DNA from: Amanita rubescens
Lineage: Eukaryota > Basidiomycota > Agaricomycetes > Agaricales > Amanitaceae
Assembly (NCBI GenBank): GCA_015039365.1
Contig: WION01000058.1
Coordinates: 62,001-126,000 of the forward strand
Length of the DNA stretch: 64,000 bases
Direction of reading: 5' to 3'
The notes under the pieces: generated by a model
Databases searched by the model: none
The model's input: the letters and a program-made list of their open reading frames with translations, nothing else
Told to the model about the DNA's origin: nothing
Position numbers and translations under genes: made by a program
Part shown: in pieces, positions 43,247 to 55,084 of the stretch
How the letters are laid out: each line of letters starts with the position of its first letter
How positions within the stretch are numbered: the stretch's first letter is position 1

Positions 43247-46200
43247 TCATGCGACCCTATCAGCGGCGAAGTTGCGTACCACGCTTAGTGGATCAGAACT
43301 CATTCCGCTTGTGGTCGAGTACGGGCCCGTAGATCCTCCCGCCGCGTATGGGGGACGCCCATAGGATGTCCCTGGGCCTAGAAGCATTGAGAAAAAGATC
43401 AGCGTTACATCAAAATAAGTATTTACCTGGAGGCGAAGTTGGACCGTACCCTACTGGGTAATTGGTGCCGGCACTTTGGTACGGTGCCCCATATGACTGG
43501 TGATAAGACCCGTTGTACGGTACGTAAGACGGTGAATATCCGGAACCGTAATAATGTTGTTGACCGCCGGTCGCTGGAGAAAGACCATGCTGACCAGAAT
43601 GATAGTAATCCGTATTCTCCTGTTGAGGAAGTGAACCATAAGGCCGAGATCCAGGACGAATTTCTGGTCTATGGGCTCCTGAATACGATTGTCCATATCC
43701 ACCTGCTAATAGAGCAAATCGAGTCTACTCCGAATTAATGACTAGATAGGCTATACGTACTGTTCTGGCCGGGATAATCCCATGCAGGGTGGGTGGCGTG
43801 ATTCGGAGTTGGGGGAAAATGCTGTGAAACGCTACCTTGCGATGAAGAAGGTCGATAGGGTTCGCCGGAGCTTGGGACAGGGAAATTAGGTGGCGCACTG
43901 CTTGTAGACGTTGTGATATACGGTGGATTATATGGCCGGCCCGAAGATGCTTCCAAGGGAGAATGAGGCTGTACAAACGAGTCTGAAGGGGTGGACGAGC
44001 CAAAAGGCTTGTTTTGGTGGTCATTAATTTGTCCAGGATATGTGCTGTACGAAGTTACCTGGTGTACATCAGAGGGTGTCCATGGAGCCTGCGACCAGGG
44101 ACCCGAGGATTGGGGTTCGGCAGAAATTGGAACAGACGCAATTGACGGTAATGAATTGCCTGACTCGGGCTGCGGCTGCGTGGAAGTTGGACGCGAAGTG
44201 TAAGACAGGGGTCTAGAGGGTTGGGGCATTTGGGGCATTTGGAGATAGGCATTGGCACGAGCAGGATGGATGGGTGGTCGAGATACCTGTAACACAGGGG
44301 ATGGGTCAGACGCTTCAGATATCGACTGCCGGCCGAATTCATCTGTTAATGAAGTCACAGGATCACTTGTCACCAGATGCTGGGAGGAAGCCTGCGCCAT
44401 GTGTAAGTTGGACGTGTTAAGTGATGCAGGCGATATTGAAGCCGTGGGAGGTGGAAGAGAACTTACGTGGCTTGCGGCAGGCGAAGAATCGGCTGAGGCT
44501 TGAGGAACGTTGTCTGCAGCAGTAACCACTGGCTGCTGACCGTCCTGGCTTTCCTCTTCCACGAGTGTATATGGTGGAGGAGGCAGCTCATCCTTCCCAT
44601 CGTTCTGACTAGCTAACCAATCTTGATACGACCGAGCAACGCCAGATCCGTCCCCCAGCCCGCTAGGTACGTTATCTACGTCTCCCTTGTTGCACTCTTC
44701 GAACTTAGGCCTAGTTGCCCAATAATCCTGTAGTTCTTTGATAGGAAAGCTCTCATGAATTAACCTCTCGCTTCTCAAGACTTCGGCGGCCAAGCCACAA
44801 ATGCGCATATACCTGTAGTAGGCGCGGCCTTAAGGAGTTGATCGATTGACAATGATCGGTCTTACCAATCTGAGGGTAGATCATAACCTTCTGCATCCAG
44901 CGCTAGGAAAGGAAATTTCTCGTGCACGGGCAGTTGCCGTTTACTTGGGACGGCGGGTAGAAACGCCGTACCTTCGTCGTATCTGCATTGGGGGTGAGAG
45001 CTGACTCAGAATCATATCAGAAAAAGACTGACTCGTCCCACATAGCGCCATACATGGTCCGAACACCTAAGCGACGGGCATTGACGATCTGTCGCCAAAG
45101 GAAACGACCGCCGTTCCTCTTTATGTTATTAAATCCCCATTTACCCTGAGATAAATTGTAACCCTATATCGATCTGTTAAATAAATTCTTGAACGAGATT
45201 CTCCGTGCTTACTGATCCACCAGGAAGCACGACAGGGATGTAATCAATCTTTTTCGACTGCCCGGACTCATATCGGCGTTTCAGAAGTTCCACGTCGCCC
45301 TTTATTCTCGTTTCCGCGAATTTATCTGCTTCGTTTTCATTACTATACCTGCCAACGGTCCAGGGAGAGATAGCATCAAACTCAGTCAACCAAACTTCTA
45401 GAAACTCGGTGTTCCTGTCGGCATCGCCCTCAGATGTACGCCATTGGGAGGGTGCGCCTCCCATAATGTACGCGCCTCCGGGAGTATTGTTTCTGAGAAA
45501 GGAAGTGACACTCCTGACGATTTCTGGCGTGTGATGTCTGTTGCTGAAGCCAAAGCCTAGTTGATCGGATGAATGCAGGATCGACGGAGAGGAATATACG
45601 GCATTTAAAAAAACATACCCCATAATGCTATGACGGCTTTTCCGCCTTGCCTTAAATAGTTTGGACTGTCCAAAACATTTTTTTCGTAAAGCAGATGGAT
45701 CCAATCCCGTTCAATGATGTCTGCAACACGGGATGGATCCACTCCTGCTACATCATACCTTTGGGAGCATTTAGTGTGAGATAATATGGACGTGATGCGA
45801 TGGCCAAGAACTCACATGATAGCAAAGACCCTGCCCTCTTCCTCGGCAGCCTCTTGTACACGATCCCCGATCTCATCACGGAGACGTAAGATTCCTTTCC
45901 CATTCCCTTTCTCTAAGTCGCATTGCCCGACGAAGCGTTGAAGAAATGCTCCATCGATCCCATGCTCAGCCATCCAATGAAAATGTCTACGTTTCATTAA
46001 CGTTGGTACGTCAGGAGTAGAAGTAGGTCACCAACCTGCGAACCGTCTTCGGGTTGCGTGAAGAGAACAGGAAGGGCTGCTCACCATTCTCGAACTTCAG
46101 ACCGGGTGCTGGAAACAATTCTGAAGGGGAATAGGAAGATACATCTGGCCACAAATCGGGGTTCGGATGACCGCCATCAGGAATTGGGAAATTGAACCAG

Positions 46201-46524
46201 TGAAGCCAACCATGATGCCCTGGAAGAGTATGGAAGTCGCATGGGCAAAGGGTACGAATAAAGCGAAAACAAACGTACCAGGTCCAATTCTTTCTCCATC
46301 CCCTGGACATGTGAACCTAGAGTGTTGTATGAGCAACTGGCGATTATACTTTGACCGCCGATGCAAACCATCCTTGATAACCGACGAGAAATTTGTCCTG
46401 AATGGTTGAAGGGTTTGCCCTATGACGACAGGGGTGAATTTAGATGAATCAATAACTGATGGAGAACGTTTGCTCGCCTCTTCAGCACCTTTGCTCTCGA
46501 CGTGCTCGACCCTGAAATCGACAT
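43247..46524 (-). CDS. GH71/GH99-like glycosidase-type protein with long disordered tail
   Basis: The catalytic-type part runs DKFLVGYQGW/FTCPGDGERIGP, HHGWLHWFNFPIPDGGHPNP, NGEQPFLFSSRNPKTVRR, HFHWMAEHGIDGAFLQRFVG, AIMYDVAGVD, EFDAISPWTVGRYSNENEAD and KIDYIPVVLPGGS. A block LLWRQ-type then follows, and MRICGLAAEVLRSERLIHES closes the domain. Such proteins are annotated xylosidase/arabinosidase or GH99-like; the enzymatic substrate is not established. About 430 residues of Pro/Ser/Gln/Tyr-rich tail follow (PPPPYTLVEEE, QQHYYGSGYSPSYVPYNG) to the stop at 43247. I see no signal peptide, so the protein is probably intracellular. The first exon is uncertain; ATG 46524 (MSISGSST) fits if a weak GTCGAG donor is used. 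The kinase gene diverges 137 bp away. Confidence 0.8.
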
Positions 46525-46660
46525 GGATGCAAAGCTAATGTGTCTGTTCAGAGAATACACCAAAGTGCTGCCGAAACCTGTGCTGGCTATGTATGGCAAC
46601 CCACGTTTTAGGCTGTGCTACCCTGAGGGCGTCTTTCCACCGATTAGTACTTACTACAAC
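46525..46660. promoter_or_regulatory. Short shared region between divergent genes
   Basis: Only about 137 bp separate the proposed starts of the GH99-like gene (minus) and the P-loop kinase gene (plus), so they likely share promoter elements. An open plus-strand frame crosses this stretch (from 46502), so either start could be further back. No TATA box is evident. Confidence 0.35.
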
Positions 46661-47488
46661 ATGGAGCAAGATGCCGTTTCTCTCGCCCACCATGTCGTTC
46701 AACTACTTCACAAGTACGGTGCTAGAAATTTCACTCAGTAGACCACCTTCTCAATCACTGGCTAATCAGAACTGACCCGGGTCGTCGGCTGCTGATTGGG
46801 ATAGCAGGGATACCCGCTTCTGGAAAATCGACATTCGCGCTGCTGGTTACGGAACACATGAATCGTTTATTGAAGTCTACCGCGGGTGTAGAAGATGCCA
46901 TTGTTGGTGTATCTACCCCTGAAGCGATTCTTGTAGGCTTGGATGGATGGCATTATACTCGGGCACGGCTGGACGTCATGCCCGACCCAAAGCTTGCACA
47001 CGATCGGAGAGGCGCTCATTGGACCTTTGATGGCGAAGGATACGTCGCCTTCGTCCGCTCACTAAGATCAACTGCTGAGCAGGTGATCACGGCACCGTCG
47101 TTTGACCATGCCCTCAAGGATCCTACGCCTGATGCCGTTTCCGTATATTCTCACCATCGTATCATCATTATCGAAGGCCTTTACACGTTTCTCTCCATTG
47201 ACCCCTGGAAGGAAGCTGGCTTACTTCTGGACGAGCGTTGGCTCGTTCAGACTAATATTGAAGAAGCGAAACGTCGCCTTGTGAAGCGGCATGTCCTGAC
47301 CGGCGTTGCGAAGGACACAGAAGAGGCCAAATGGAGAGCGGAAGAGAATGACATGCCGAGTACGTGTTACACCTACACGTTGTCAATGCCTCACTCAGAG
47401 GCCATCTTCAGACGGCCAATTCCTTCTTACTAATTCCCTGCAACCCACGCGTGTTATTGAAAGCAAGGATGATCCCCTTATTCTCTAG
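46661..47488 (+). CDS. YFH7-like P-loop kinase (uridine-kinase-like fold)
   Basis: ATG 46661 gives MEQDAVSLAHHVVQLLHK. A GTACGG donor joins TDPGRRLLIGIAGIPASGKS, which contains the Walker A motif GIPASGKST. Further features are VGLDGWHYTRARLD (the aspartate and DGWH segment match the substrate-side motif of this kinase group), RRGAHWTFDGEGY, HRIIIIEGLYTFLSIDP (Walker-B-like strand) and RRLVKRHVLTGVAKDTEEAK (lid region). The last intron (about 47357-47410) joins ENDMP to NGQFLLTNSLQPTRVIESKD, giving the stop at 47486. The group resembles phosphoribulokinase/uridine kinase and yeast Yfh7; the phosphate acceptor is not known. Total length about 240 residues. Confidence 0.83.
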
Positions 47489-49149
47489 TGCGCCCCTCTG
47501 ATACCAGCAGAGTGAACTGAACAAAGGATACCATTCTACATGATGTGAAATTCGTCATTTAATTCCGCTTCGAATGGCAAGTCCGCAATTATTTAAGCAT
47601 GTCGCCCACAAAACACATTAATCAGTTGTGTACATGACTCAGACTCAAAGCTATCGCTCGCTCCGATTGCCGGTAACTTACACTCTTTCCGTCAATTTGA
47701 GGCTGCCGTCTACAGTCTTCCATGACATTGACAGGCACCCGATGGACCGTGACACTGCCGCTTCCTTGCTGCCACCTCCATTCTTTTTTGGTGCTCCACG
47801 CGAGAGTAATCGGCCCAGGGGCCATAACGAACAGCCAAGGTCCTCAGGTACAGATTTAGAAGGTTTCGAACTCTCTCGAGCGTACTTTTGATCGTACCTC
47901 TCGTGCCTTCATCATCCACCTACATCCGCAATGGTTTCGACCGAAGCATCTGCCCATCGTCGACCACGTAATCTTAGGCGTTCTGGACCGCCCTATCGAA
48001 AAGTACTAGCGACGTAAATCCCCTAAGTTGGCGTTACATAAATAGCGGTCGAGAACGACGTGCGTGCAAGGGACGTCCACCAGATCAATCTGATTGATGG
48101 AAGAACGTGCACGCTGCAACGAGTTGGAGTAAAAACGTAGTCTGTCGACAGTGTTTCCTCCGCTGCGTGATCACGCTGAAGACGCGACGAGAAAAGAAAT
48201 GGAATAAGAATGCTCCCGATAATGATATGAAACGTTCGTACCCCTAATATGCGTGCCCATTATCTTACCAATTTTTGATTGCACGTGTTGAGACCTTCTC
48301 GTCTAATTATTTCTATGGTACGATCAAGCCCGAAGACCCATTGACGTACTTTCATCCTATTTAAAGACCACATGCTACCCTGCACCTTATATTTTCGGTC
48401 ACAGCTGAGAGAACCAGGCTTCCGAAACACGCGGTAGTTAATATCGGAGTTTGCTTAAAGAATAGATTGCAGCCCAGCCATCGCTTGGAGTCCTCGCTTG
48501 CCATGTGACGTTTAGACAAGCGTCAAAAGCTTCCATGTACCTATTTCTGTCCCTTCGAAGATTGAATTTAAAAATTCTCCTCAGGAGTCAGGAGACAGTT
48601 GCTCCAAGGTGTGAGCTATAGACACGCATGCGCTGCGCAATTTCCGAAATTGCTGACACTCTCAAACTGGTCATCGATATGCGCGGCCCACCTCAGATCG
48701 ATTTTACTATGATTGGAAAGGTCTGTGAGAAAGATCTGCAATCCTTAAATATCTTTCCCCGCATGTTCCTAAATGCCGTTATCACCTTCCATCATTCTCT
48801 CCAAATGCAGTTTATAGCGGTAACGTCAGGATTTATATACTGGTCCTGGTTGTAGACATCGAGATGCGATGGCAGGTAGCATGGCAGAATCGGGGTCAAT
48901 CACTGGCGCCTGGAATAGAGGAACCCTCATAGGCCCAATCCTGATTATATACGATCGTAAGAGGAACTGATAGTACTGATCGGTAAGATATCGAGATCGG
49001 GCAATCGATAGAAGACTATAGAAGACCATATCATGCCAATCATGTCATATTGTCAACAGAGAATGTAGATAGCATACACTGTTATTGCACAGAAACGGAA
49101 AAGAAACCTATGTGGCAATTTCGACGCCCCCAAAAAACCGGAAGATTAA
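47489..49149. other. Intergenic with weak ORFs
   Basis: No gene is supported firmly. A plus-strand ATG ORF at 47634-47891 (about 85 residues, Pro/Arg-rich, LLPPPFFFGAPRESNRPRG) and one at 48628-48855 might be small genes but have no leader, splice partner or known motif. Confidence 0.3.
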
Positions 49150-49753
49150 TCATTTTTTAATCTCGAGTAGTTCCACCTCGAATTGGAGGGTAGAATTTGG
49201 AGGTATTATTGGGGGATAACCGCGAGCACCATACGCCTGCGATCACAAGATCGTTAGTACATTGGAACAGGGCGATGGGAAGGACTGACGTAGTCTGCTG
49301 AGATTGTCAAGATAGCTTTCTGGCCTAACGAGAGCTGAGGAACACCTGTTAATCAAAATCAATAAAATCAATAGGATCAAAGAGCATAACACCGCATACC
49401 CTCGTCCCATCCCCTGATAACTTTCCCTACACCGATCTTGGTTTCAAATGGTTCATTACTTTGAGGAATGGCGATTAGCGATCGGCGTGTGTCTAGAAGG
49501 TAACGACGTTGCTTACCGATCCCTTGAGGAATCAAACTTTTTACCGTCATGAAGTGTACCGACGTAGTGTATCTTTACAGTGTCTGCACAAAGCGACATA
49601 TCGGATGAAGACCAGCTAAGGTGAGGGTCCGAAATATCACGCACCACCTTTCTTCGGAAAATTAACAGCATCGCCGTCTTTCAAACTCTTGATATGAACA
49701 CCCTCGAGAATATCTAAGCAAGAAGAACGGGTACAAGAAGGGAGTCTCACCAT
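49150..49753 (-). CDS. FPR1: FKBP12-type peptidyl-prolyl isomerase
   Basis: The first coding exon appears to be ATG alone (49751-49753), followed by a 50-nt intron ending CTCGAG, which gives [20 protein letters not shown]. Then come [58 protein letters not shown] and [20 protein letters not shown], ending VELLEIKK. The [20 protein letters not shown] and IPPN-x-TL-x-F elements are the FKBP active-site pocket, which binds FK506/rapamycin in the family. At about 108 residues it is a minimal cytosolic FKBP. Other acceptors for the first intron put the frame wrong, so the lone-ATG exon is the best reading. Confidence 0.9.
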
Positions 49754-50934
49754 ATTATAAGAGTAGGAGCGGGCGCAGAGACGGATGGTAAATCACGGAG
49801 GCTATATAACGATGGAGAGGCGGAGTGCGGATCTAGATCCGATGAATCTGACCTTGTCACGGTCATGCTTCAATCTCACAAATGTTATACTGGTCCCCAA
49901 TTGTTATCGATATCGATGAAACGGCACCTTACGACACGCATTTCAGCATAGCTCCAGATCTTACGACTGAGCGCTACTTGGAAACTATTTCCCTCATTTT
50001 ACGAATCAACATCCTGATGTGGCGCAACCATACGACAAGTCAAGTAAGACACCTTCCCAAAACGGTCGCCGGAACGGCTATTGTTCACACCGGCGTCCCC
50101 GCTGTGCACCAGCTGGCTCCTGGAACGCGATCTTCAAACACATCTCGATACACACCGACGCCTCAAGCTCACCTTTGAATTTCCGCGGCTATGTCGAAAC
50201 CATCACAGTTCAAGCTCCGTTTTGGGGTGCTGTCCGAGGCGTGTACAAGTGAAATGTCAGAACAATCAAACACCGATCAACCCCAGGCGCCATGAACTGG
50301 GGTGGATAACATGCTTTCGAAATTGCATGTACTTACATGTAGTTTGTGACGAGAGAATAAGTGACGTCTGCGCCCCAAAAATAGGACTTCTCGATGATAG
50401 AATCTCTAAAGGTAATCTGCTTTACCTGGTGAGGTAATTGCGGTAGACGCTGCATATGCAGCGCATTCCCCGAAAAGCACAGATTTGGACAATTGCATTA
50501 TCGACAAAGTTCTCACCTGATCACGGTCCGAGCAGGTTCGAGTATGTTATCATACGTCAACATTCCTTGCCTGGATACAATTGCAAGACGCCGCGCCAGC
50601 TTGTCGGGAATGTAAGTATCAAAACTTACTATAATGAGGATGCAGTTAACACGGCTTCCGATGCGGAGGTGATGAAAAGATAAGTCTCCCCGGATCTTCG
50701 AAGTAGTAGTATATGTATTGGCCGTCGACGGGAGGTGCATAGACTCCGACTGCGACGCTTAAATACCGCTACCAATTATGCCTTGACATGATGGGCGATA
50801 AGAACTTCTCATGGGGCGGCTCGGCCTTTGCAAAGATTGAAAGGTATTTTTGCCTAGGCCATCTTTCACAGCACGTGATCGAGCGTCGCGTCGAAAAAAA
50901 CAACAACATTGCATTATGCACAACAACATATGGA
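49754..50934. other. Unresolved stretch between FKBP and SDR genes
   Basis: Several open stretches exist on both strands. On the minus strand 50513-50740 starts with ATG (MHLPSTANTYTTTSKIRG), and near 50310-50440 the words QITFRDSIIEKSYFWGADVT look coding. I could not join them through splice sites into a model, nor recognise a family. A minus-strand gene or pseudogene is possible. Confidence 0.3.
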
Positions 50935-52251
50935 TTATATTCCGGCACCCCCGGTCACTTCCAATGTGTGCCCTGACACATAGGAGGCGAGCGGTGAAGC
51001 CAAACTGAAGCAAATCATCAGTCGTTCTGACACCCATGAATGCCAAGAACTCGTACAATAGGATTGCTCCAGCGGCATCATCTGGTGTGCCTACTTTTCG
51101 CAGGGGAACATTCAAATACTCCTCACCGGAATGGCGCTGGGCTCCAGGTATGCCAAGAGCAACTTTCTTTCCATTATATTCAATCACAGCGCCATCCTCC
51201 TTCGGTGCTGTTAGCCTTGCGAAGCGAGACGAAAACTTAGATTTTGGAAAACCAAGCTCAGACATGACCGTACCTTGTTTGAATGCTGCCAAAAGCAACA
51301 GTGTTTGCACGAACACCGAAGGGGCCCCACTCTTTTGCGACAGTCTTCGTAAGGCCTATAATGGCCGATTTGGCCGCTGCATAATTGGCTTGCCCTACAT
51401 TTCCATGGAGACCCGAAGTTGATGATACGTTGATGATGGACCGATTTTCGTGGTTTTCACCCTGAGCTAACTTGAATGTGGCAATCGAATAATCTGACGG
51501 AAACGTACTTTAATACGGAAATAGGGCTGCCGCCTGACGGATAAGCCTAAAAGGCGCGCGGACATGGACTTTGATTATAATGTCAAAGGCATCGTCTGGC
51601 GTTGTGTGCAACATTTTGTCAAATGTAAAGCCAGCTATGCCACTCGTTTTAGTCAAGTTCATACATGAGCAAAAGTATGAATGGCAGAAACTGACCATTA
51701 TTGACAATATGATTAATTTTCCCATAAGTTCTAGACATACGTCAACGTTATCGTAGAGTAATGAAGACATATTTGACCAACTTGACAGTAGCATCCACTA
51801 TTTTCTTGGGAAAGTCGTCGGCGGCAACGTCTCCTGGGATACCAATCGCGTCGCCTCCTGCTGTCTTGATTTCACCAACGACCTCATCGAGTCGTTTTTG
51901 ATCAATACTTGTTTGGGTAAGACATCTTATCAAAATGAAGGGGTATGTGCATGTACTCACTCGCTGGCAACGACTTTGGCACCCTCCTTTGCGAACAGGA
52001 GGGCTGTTGTCTTTCCTATACCCTAATGAAAACCTGAGGTTGACCTATTTAATTCACAGATACAACATGTCTATTCAAACCTGGCCAGCACCTTGTAATT
52101 ACCGATTAGCATGAAGCATACAGGCCCGAGATCCGGACGAGGAGCGTGCTGAGGGAAACTCACCTGTGATGATCACAACTTCTCCTGCTAGCAATCCTCG
52201 TCCGTATGTGTTCGTCAAGTGCTTTGTGACTTGAGTGAGACGGCCTGCCAT
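50935..52251 (-). CDS. FabG-like short-chain dehydrogenase/reductase
   Basis: ATG 52251 gives MAGRLTQVTKHLTNTYGRGL, then EVVIIT. Across an intron comes GIGKTTALLFAKEGAKVVAS (nucleotide-binding helix, TGxxxGIG type). Further exons read DQKRLDEVVGEIKTAGGDAI, NNAGFTFDKMLHTTPDDAFD (NNAG motif), SIINVSSTSGLHGNVGQANY and then YAAAK, giving catalytic Ser, Tyr and Lys, and VPLRKVGTPDDAAGAILFLA. The last intron joins to SPLASYVSGHTLEVTGGAGI and the stop at 50935. By family it reduces 3-oxoacyl thioesters or similar carbonyls with NAD(P)H. A mitochondrial 3-oxoacyl-ACP reductase role is possible, since the first 40 residues are basic and polar, but not shown. Confidence 0.85.
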
Positions 52252-53048
52252 AATTGTTCAACGTTCAATATTCAACCTGAGGTAGAAGATGCCTGGGACA
52301 GTGGAGCCAGTCCGGCAAAAGAGTATAGCCGGGCCGAACGTCGTACACGCTATCTCAGTGCTATCTCCCTACTCAAGTACTCAGCGCTCAACACTTGTTT
52401 CATCCTGTTCTTATCTTCCAGACGGGCCACTCAATTACTATTCTTATATTTACCTCGTCGTAAGCTCTTATTTAATAAATGAGGGGTAAGGTATACATGT
52501 TTTCTATATGACGTGTGTAGTCACTAGCGTGTACGCGGTGGTGACGGTGGTTTAATCAAACTCAGGCTAAACGGCTCAGCCTTCTTCTGATGGTTCTTCG
52601 AACGTCAAAAAGCGAAGGATTCAACAAGTTCCGCGGCGGACTCAGACAAAGTTAACATTTCACAACGCGGCAAAAGTACGACGTCTCCTTTCCCCTGCGC
52701 CCGCTAAGCATTGCATTCAAAAAATATTGCAATACTCAAGCGACTGGGAAAATAGCCGTTGGTTATAGGGTCCGTTAATGACAGAACCGACGCTTTTTAG
52801 TTTCATAACGTTGAGCTAGGCGTTGCTATGTGATGGAAGAGTGCGGAAGTGGACACGAACCTGTTGTTCTAGTGGGAAGTTTCAGTGGCAGGTATTACGG
52901 AATTAGGGGACGCTTGTGGCCACTTGTGGCTCAATAAAGTGCGATTTTCCATTTTTGTTGCAGGGTCGCTGATGGACCCTTAGCCTGGTGACATCCAGAA
53001 TTGGCCGACACTATAAGACCCGTGAATCGTACCATTTGTGCGATACCC
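52252..53048. promoter_or_regulatory. Divergent intergenic region
   Basis: About 800 bp separate the SDR gene (minus) and the Ser-rich gene (plus), presumably holding both promoters. I see only short ORFs and no named motif. Confidence 0.35.
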
Positions 53049-54567
53049 ATGTCTGTGACCACCCTGGCATCACCATCGCTCCCTCCAGTCACCTTTCTGC
53101 CTGTCCAAGATGGCTTGGACAGTGCTGATGTCCGCATGGTGCGCTTCGACGACGAATGCATCCTTATTCCCGAGCAAAACCGCAAACGATCGCGAGTTGT
53201 GACCAAGTCTTATGCCCTGCCCTTGTGGAAGCGCCGGTCCCAGTTGTCAGACACAGAGTCAACGGATGGTGCTCCTTCGCCTGTGATCCCTTCCACTCTC
53301 GAGGACGCCCACATAGTTATTAAGGTCCCACTCCCTAGGTAAATTTCCCCTCTTCATCTGCTCGCAGACTTTATTCTTATTGTTATCTAGTTTTATTATC
53401 CGGGGCTCCCGATCGCCGAACAGAGCTCGTTCACCGTCACCTCGAGCGCCACTGTCACCATGTTTGGTGCACCGAGCTTCTTCGACTCCGACATCGCCCG
53501 TCTGCCAAAAGCCTGACCCAGCGCTCAGGAGGCCTTCCTCACCCACATATCACAAGCGCAAGAGCAATTCAACTGTCACAGTGCCGCTTCGGGCGTGCTG
53601 CCCCAATTGTGTGCGTATTACGGAGGAGTGTATGAGAGAAGGAGAGCACTGGAAAGTAAAGTTTACCCGCGGAGCGAAGCGGCGCCGAAGCACCAGCTTA
53701 GATAGCAATGGTCCACGTCCATCAAGCAGGGATGGTGCCAGTTTCTCAGATGATATGGCATCACTTCCTCGGCTCACGATCAGCGTTGACGAAGTCGATA
53801 AACGCCGGCGCTCTCTGGATTCAAAGGAGGATACGAGAAGACACCAGGTGCCGCCTCATCCCAGTCACACGAACAGTGACCCTAGTTCATCTGCTCTACT
53901 TTCTACTTCGGGCTGTAACCGGGATTCTTCTACCCGCAACTTGGCTCCCATGCTAGCCCCTCATCCACCAGCGAGGTCATCGCCTATCCAAGAAGAAGAT
54001 GAAGACCAGCTATTCCCTCTACCTTCTCCTAGGCGTACACCCAGCAGCTCGCCCTCATCTTCACTCAACATCGATCTCTCCCCGAAAGCATCTCCTTCCC
54101 ATTCACGCTCATCTTCTGCACGCTCCACTCCAGCACCCAGCCCAAACCCATCAATATCATGTTTCGATTCCACCTCCAGAAAGTCAGGTACATCATTTGA
54201 CGATTCCATCCTTAGCCAATCAATCAGCAGGAAGAATAACAGATTCGAGGAACCCGCTACCAATTCTGCTTCCGAATTACCAAACTTGGTTCTGAACGAG
54301 CGGACAAATGTCCCCTACACTCCGTCTACGTCTGTCAGGTCTCTCGCATCAACCTCCGCAGTCCCATCACGTTCACCATCAATCTCCGCATCACCAAACG
54401 CCAGCCCATCCTTGCCTAGACGCGTCGTGTCCATGCCATCCCCAGGGAGGAAGAGCAAGAAGCCATCTTTCTCCTTCCTCAAAGCGGGAGCGGATGCGCT
54501 AAAAGGTGCCGGTGCGGATGTACTCAAAGGGGTCGGGATGGGCGGTTCGATGCATCATTTGGGCTAA
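53049..54567 (+). CDS. Ser/Pro-rich disordered protein, basidiomycete type
   Basis: There are two exons: 53049-53338, then 53391 to the stop. The intron (GTAAAT...TATCTAG) keeps the frame, PLP/SFIIRGSRSPNRA. About 488 residues. The N-terminal part is ordered-looking (VRMVRFDDECILIPEQNRKR). Then comes a small Cys pocket (RACCPNCVRITEECMREGEH, with HWKVKFTRGAKRRRS) and then about 250 residues dominated by Ser and Pro (SPSSSLNIDLSPKASPSHSR). The end is a basic stretch plus an amphipathic Gly/Ala helix (SFLKAGADALKGAGADVLKG). The CxxC with nearby basic residues could bind metal or DNA, but nothing proves it. Many SP and RxxS sites suggest phosphorylation. Confidence 0.75.
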
Positions 54568-55084
54568 TCGAGACCATCCAATTCTATTTTCGTTCTCTAG
54601 CGGTCGACTTCGGATCGGGTGGCACCGTTTCGCGGTTATAAATGGCCATGAAAACAGTCCTGCCTCAAGGAGTCCGAGCACACGTTTACATGCAGCAATG
54701 TACCAATTTCATTCCCCACTTGTTTATAGGTGCGGGCCGCCACTTAGCGGCACACATGCGACCACTCATCATAATATGCTGCATGGCTTGACCTTAGCGT
54801 AAGCCTTTCTACGCTCTGGACCTCTCTCACAACCACGGTCCTTCACTTGTACTTGTACTTATCTTTTGTGCCTAACTGCCATGCAACATTACTATAGATT
54901 TCGTTATAATTCATTATAATAATGACAGTCACGTTACATAGATGCCACGATAATGCTATTTATGACGCATACAAGGAACAACGTACTGGCTTAGCAGTGC
55001 AGTAAGGACACCCGACCCAAAAGTCATGGCTATGTTTTGCACAGGATCTTGCTTTCTCCAAACAGTGCTCGTAAAGGGAGAAGA
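54568..55084. other. Intergenic between convergent genes
   Basis: 3' flanks of two convergent genes. I see no ORF, repeat or RNA worth naming. Confidence 0.4.

Noticed and set aside
43071..44503. Plus-strand ORFs opposite the GH99-like gene
   Set aside because: They are antisense shadows of the Pro/Ser/Tyr-rich tail; the minus strand splices cleanly to a stop at 43247 and carries the family motifs.
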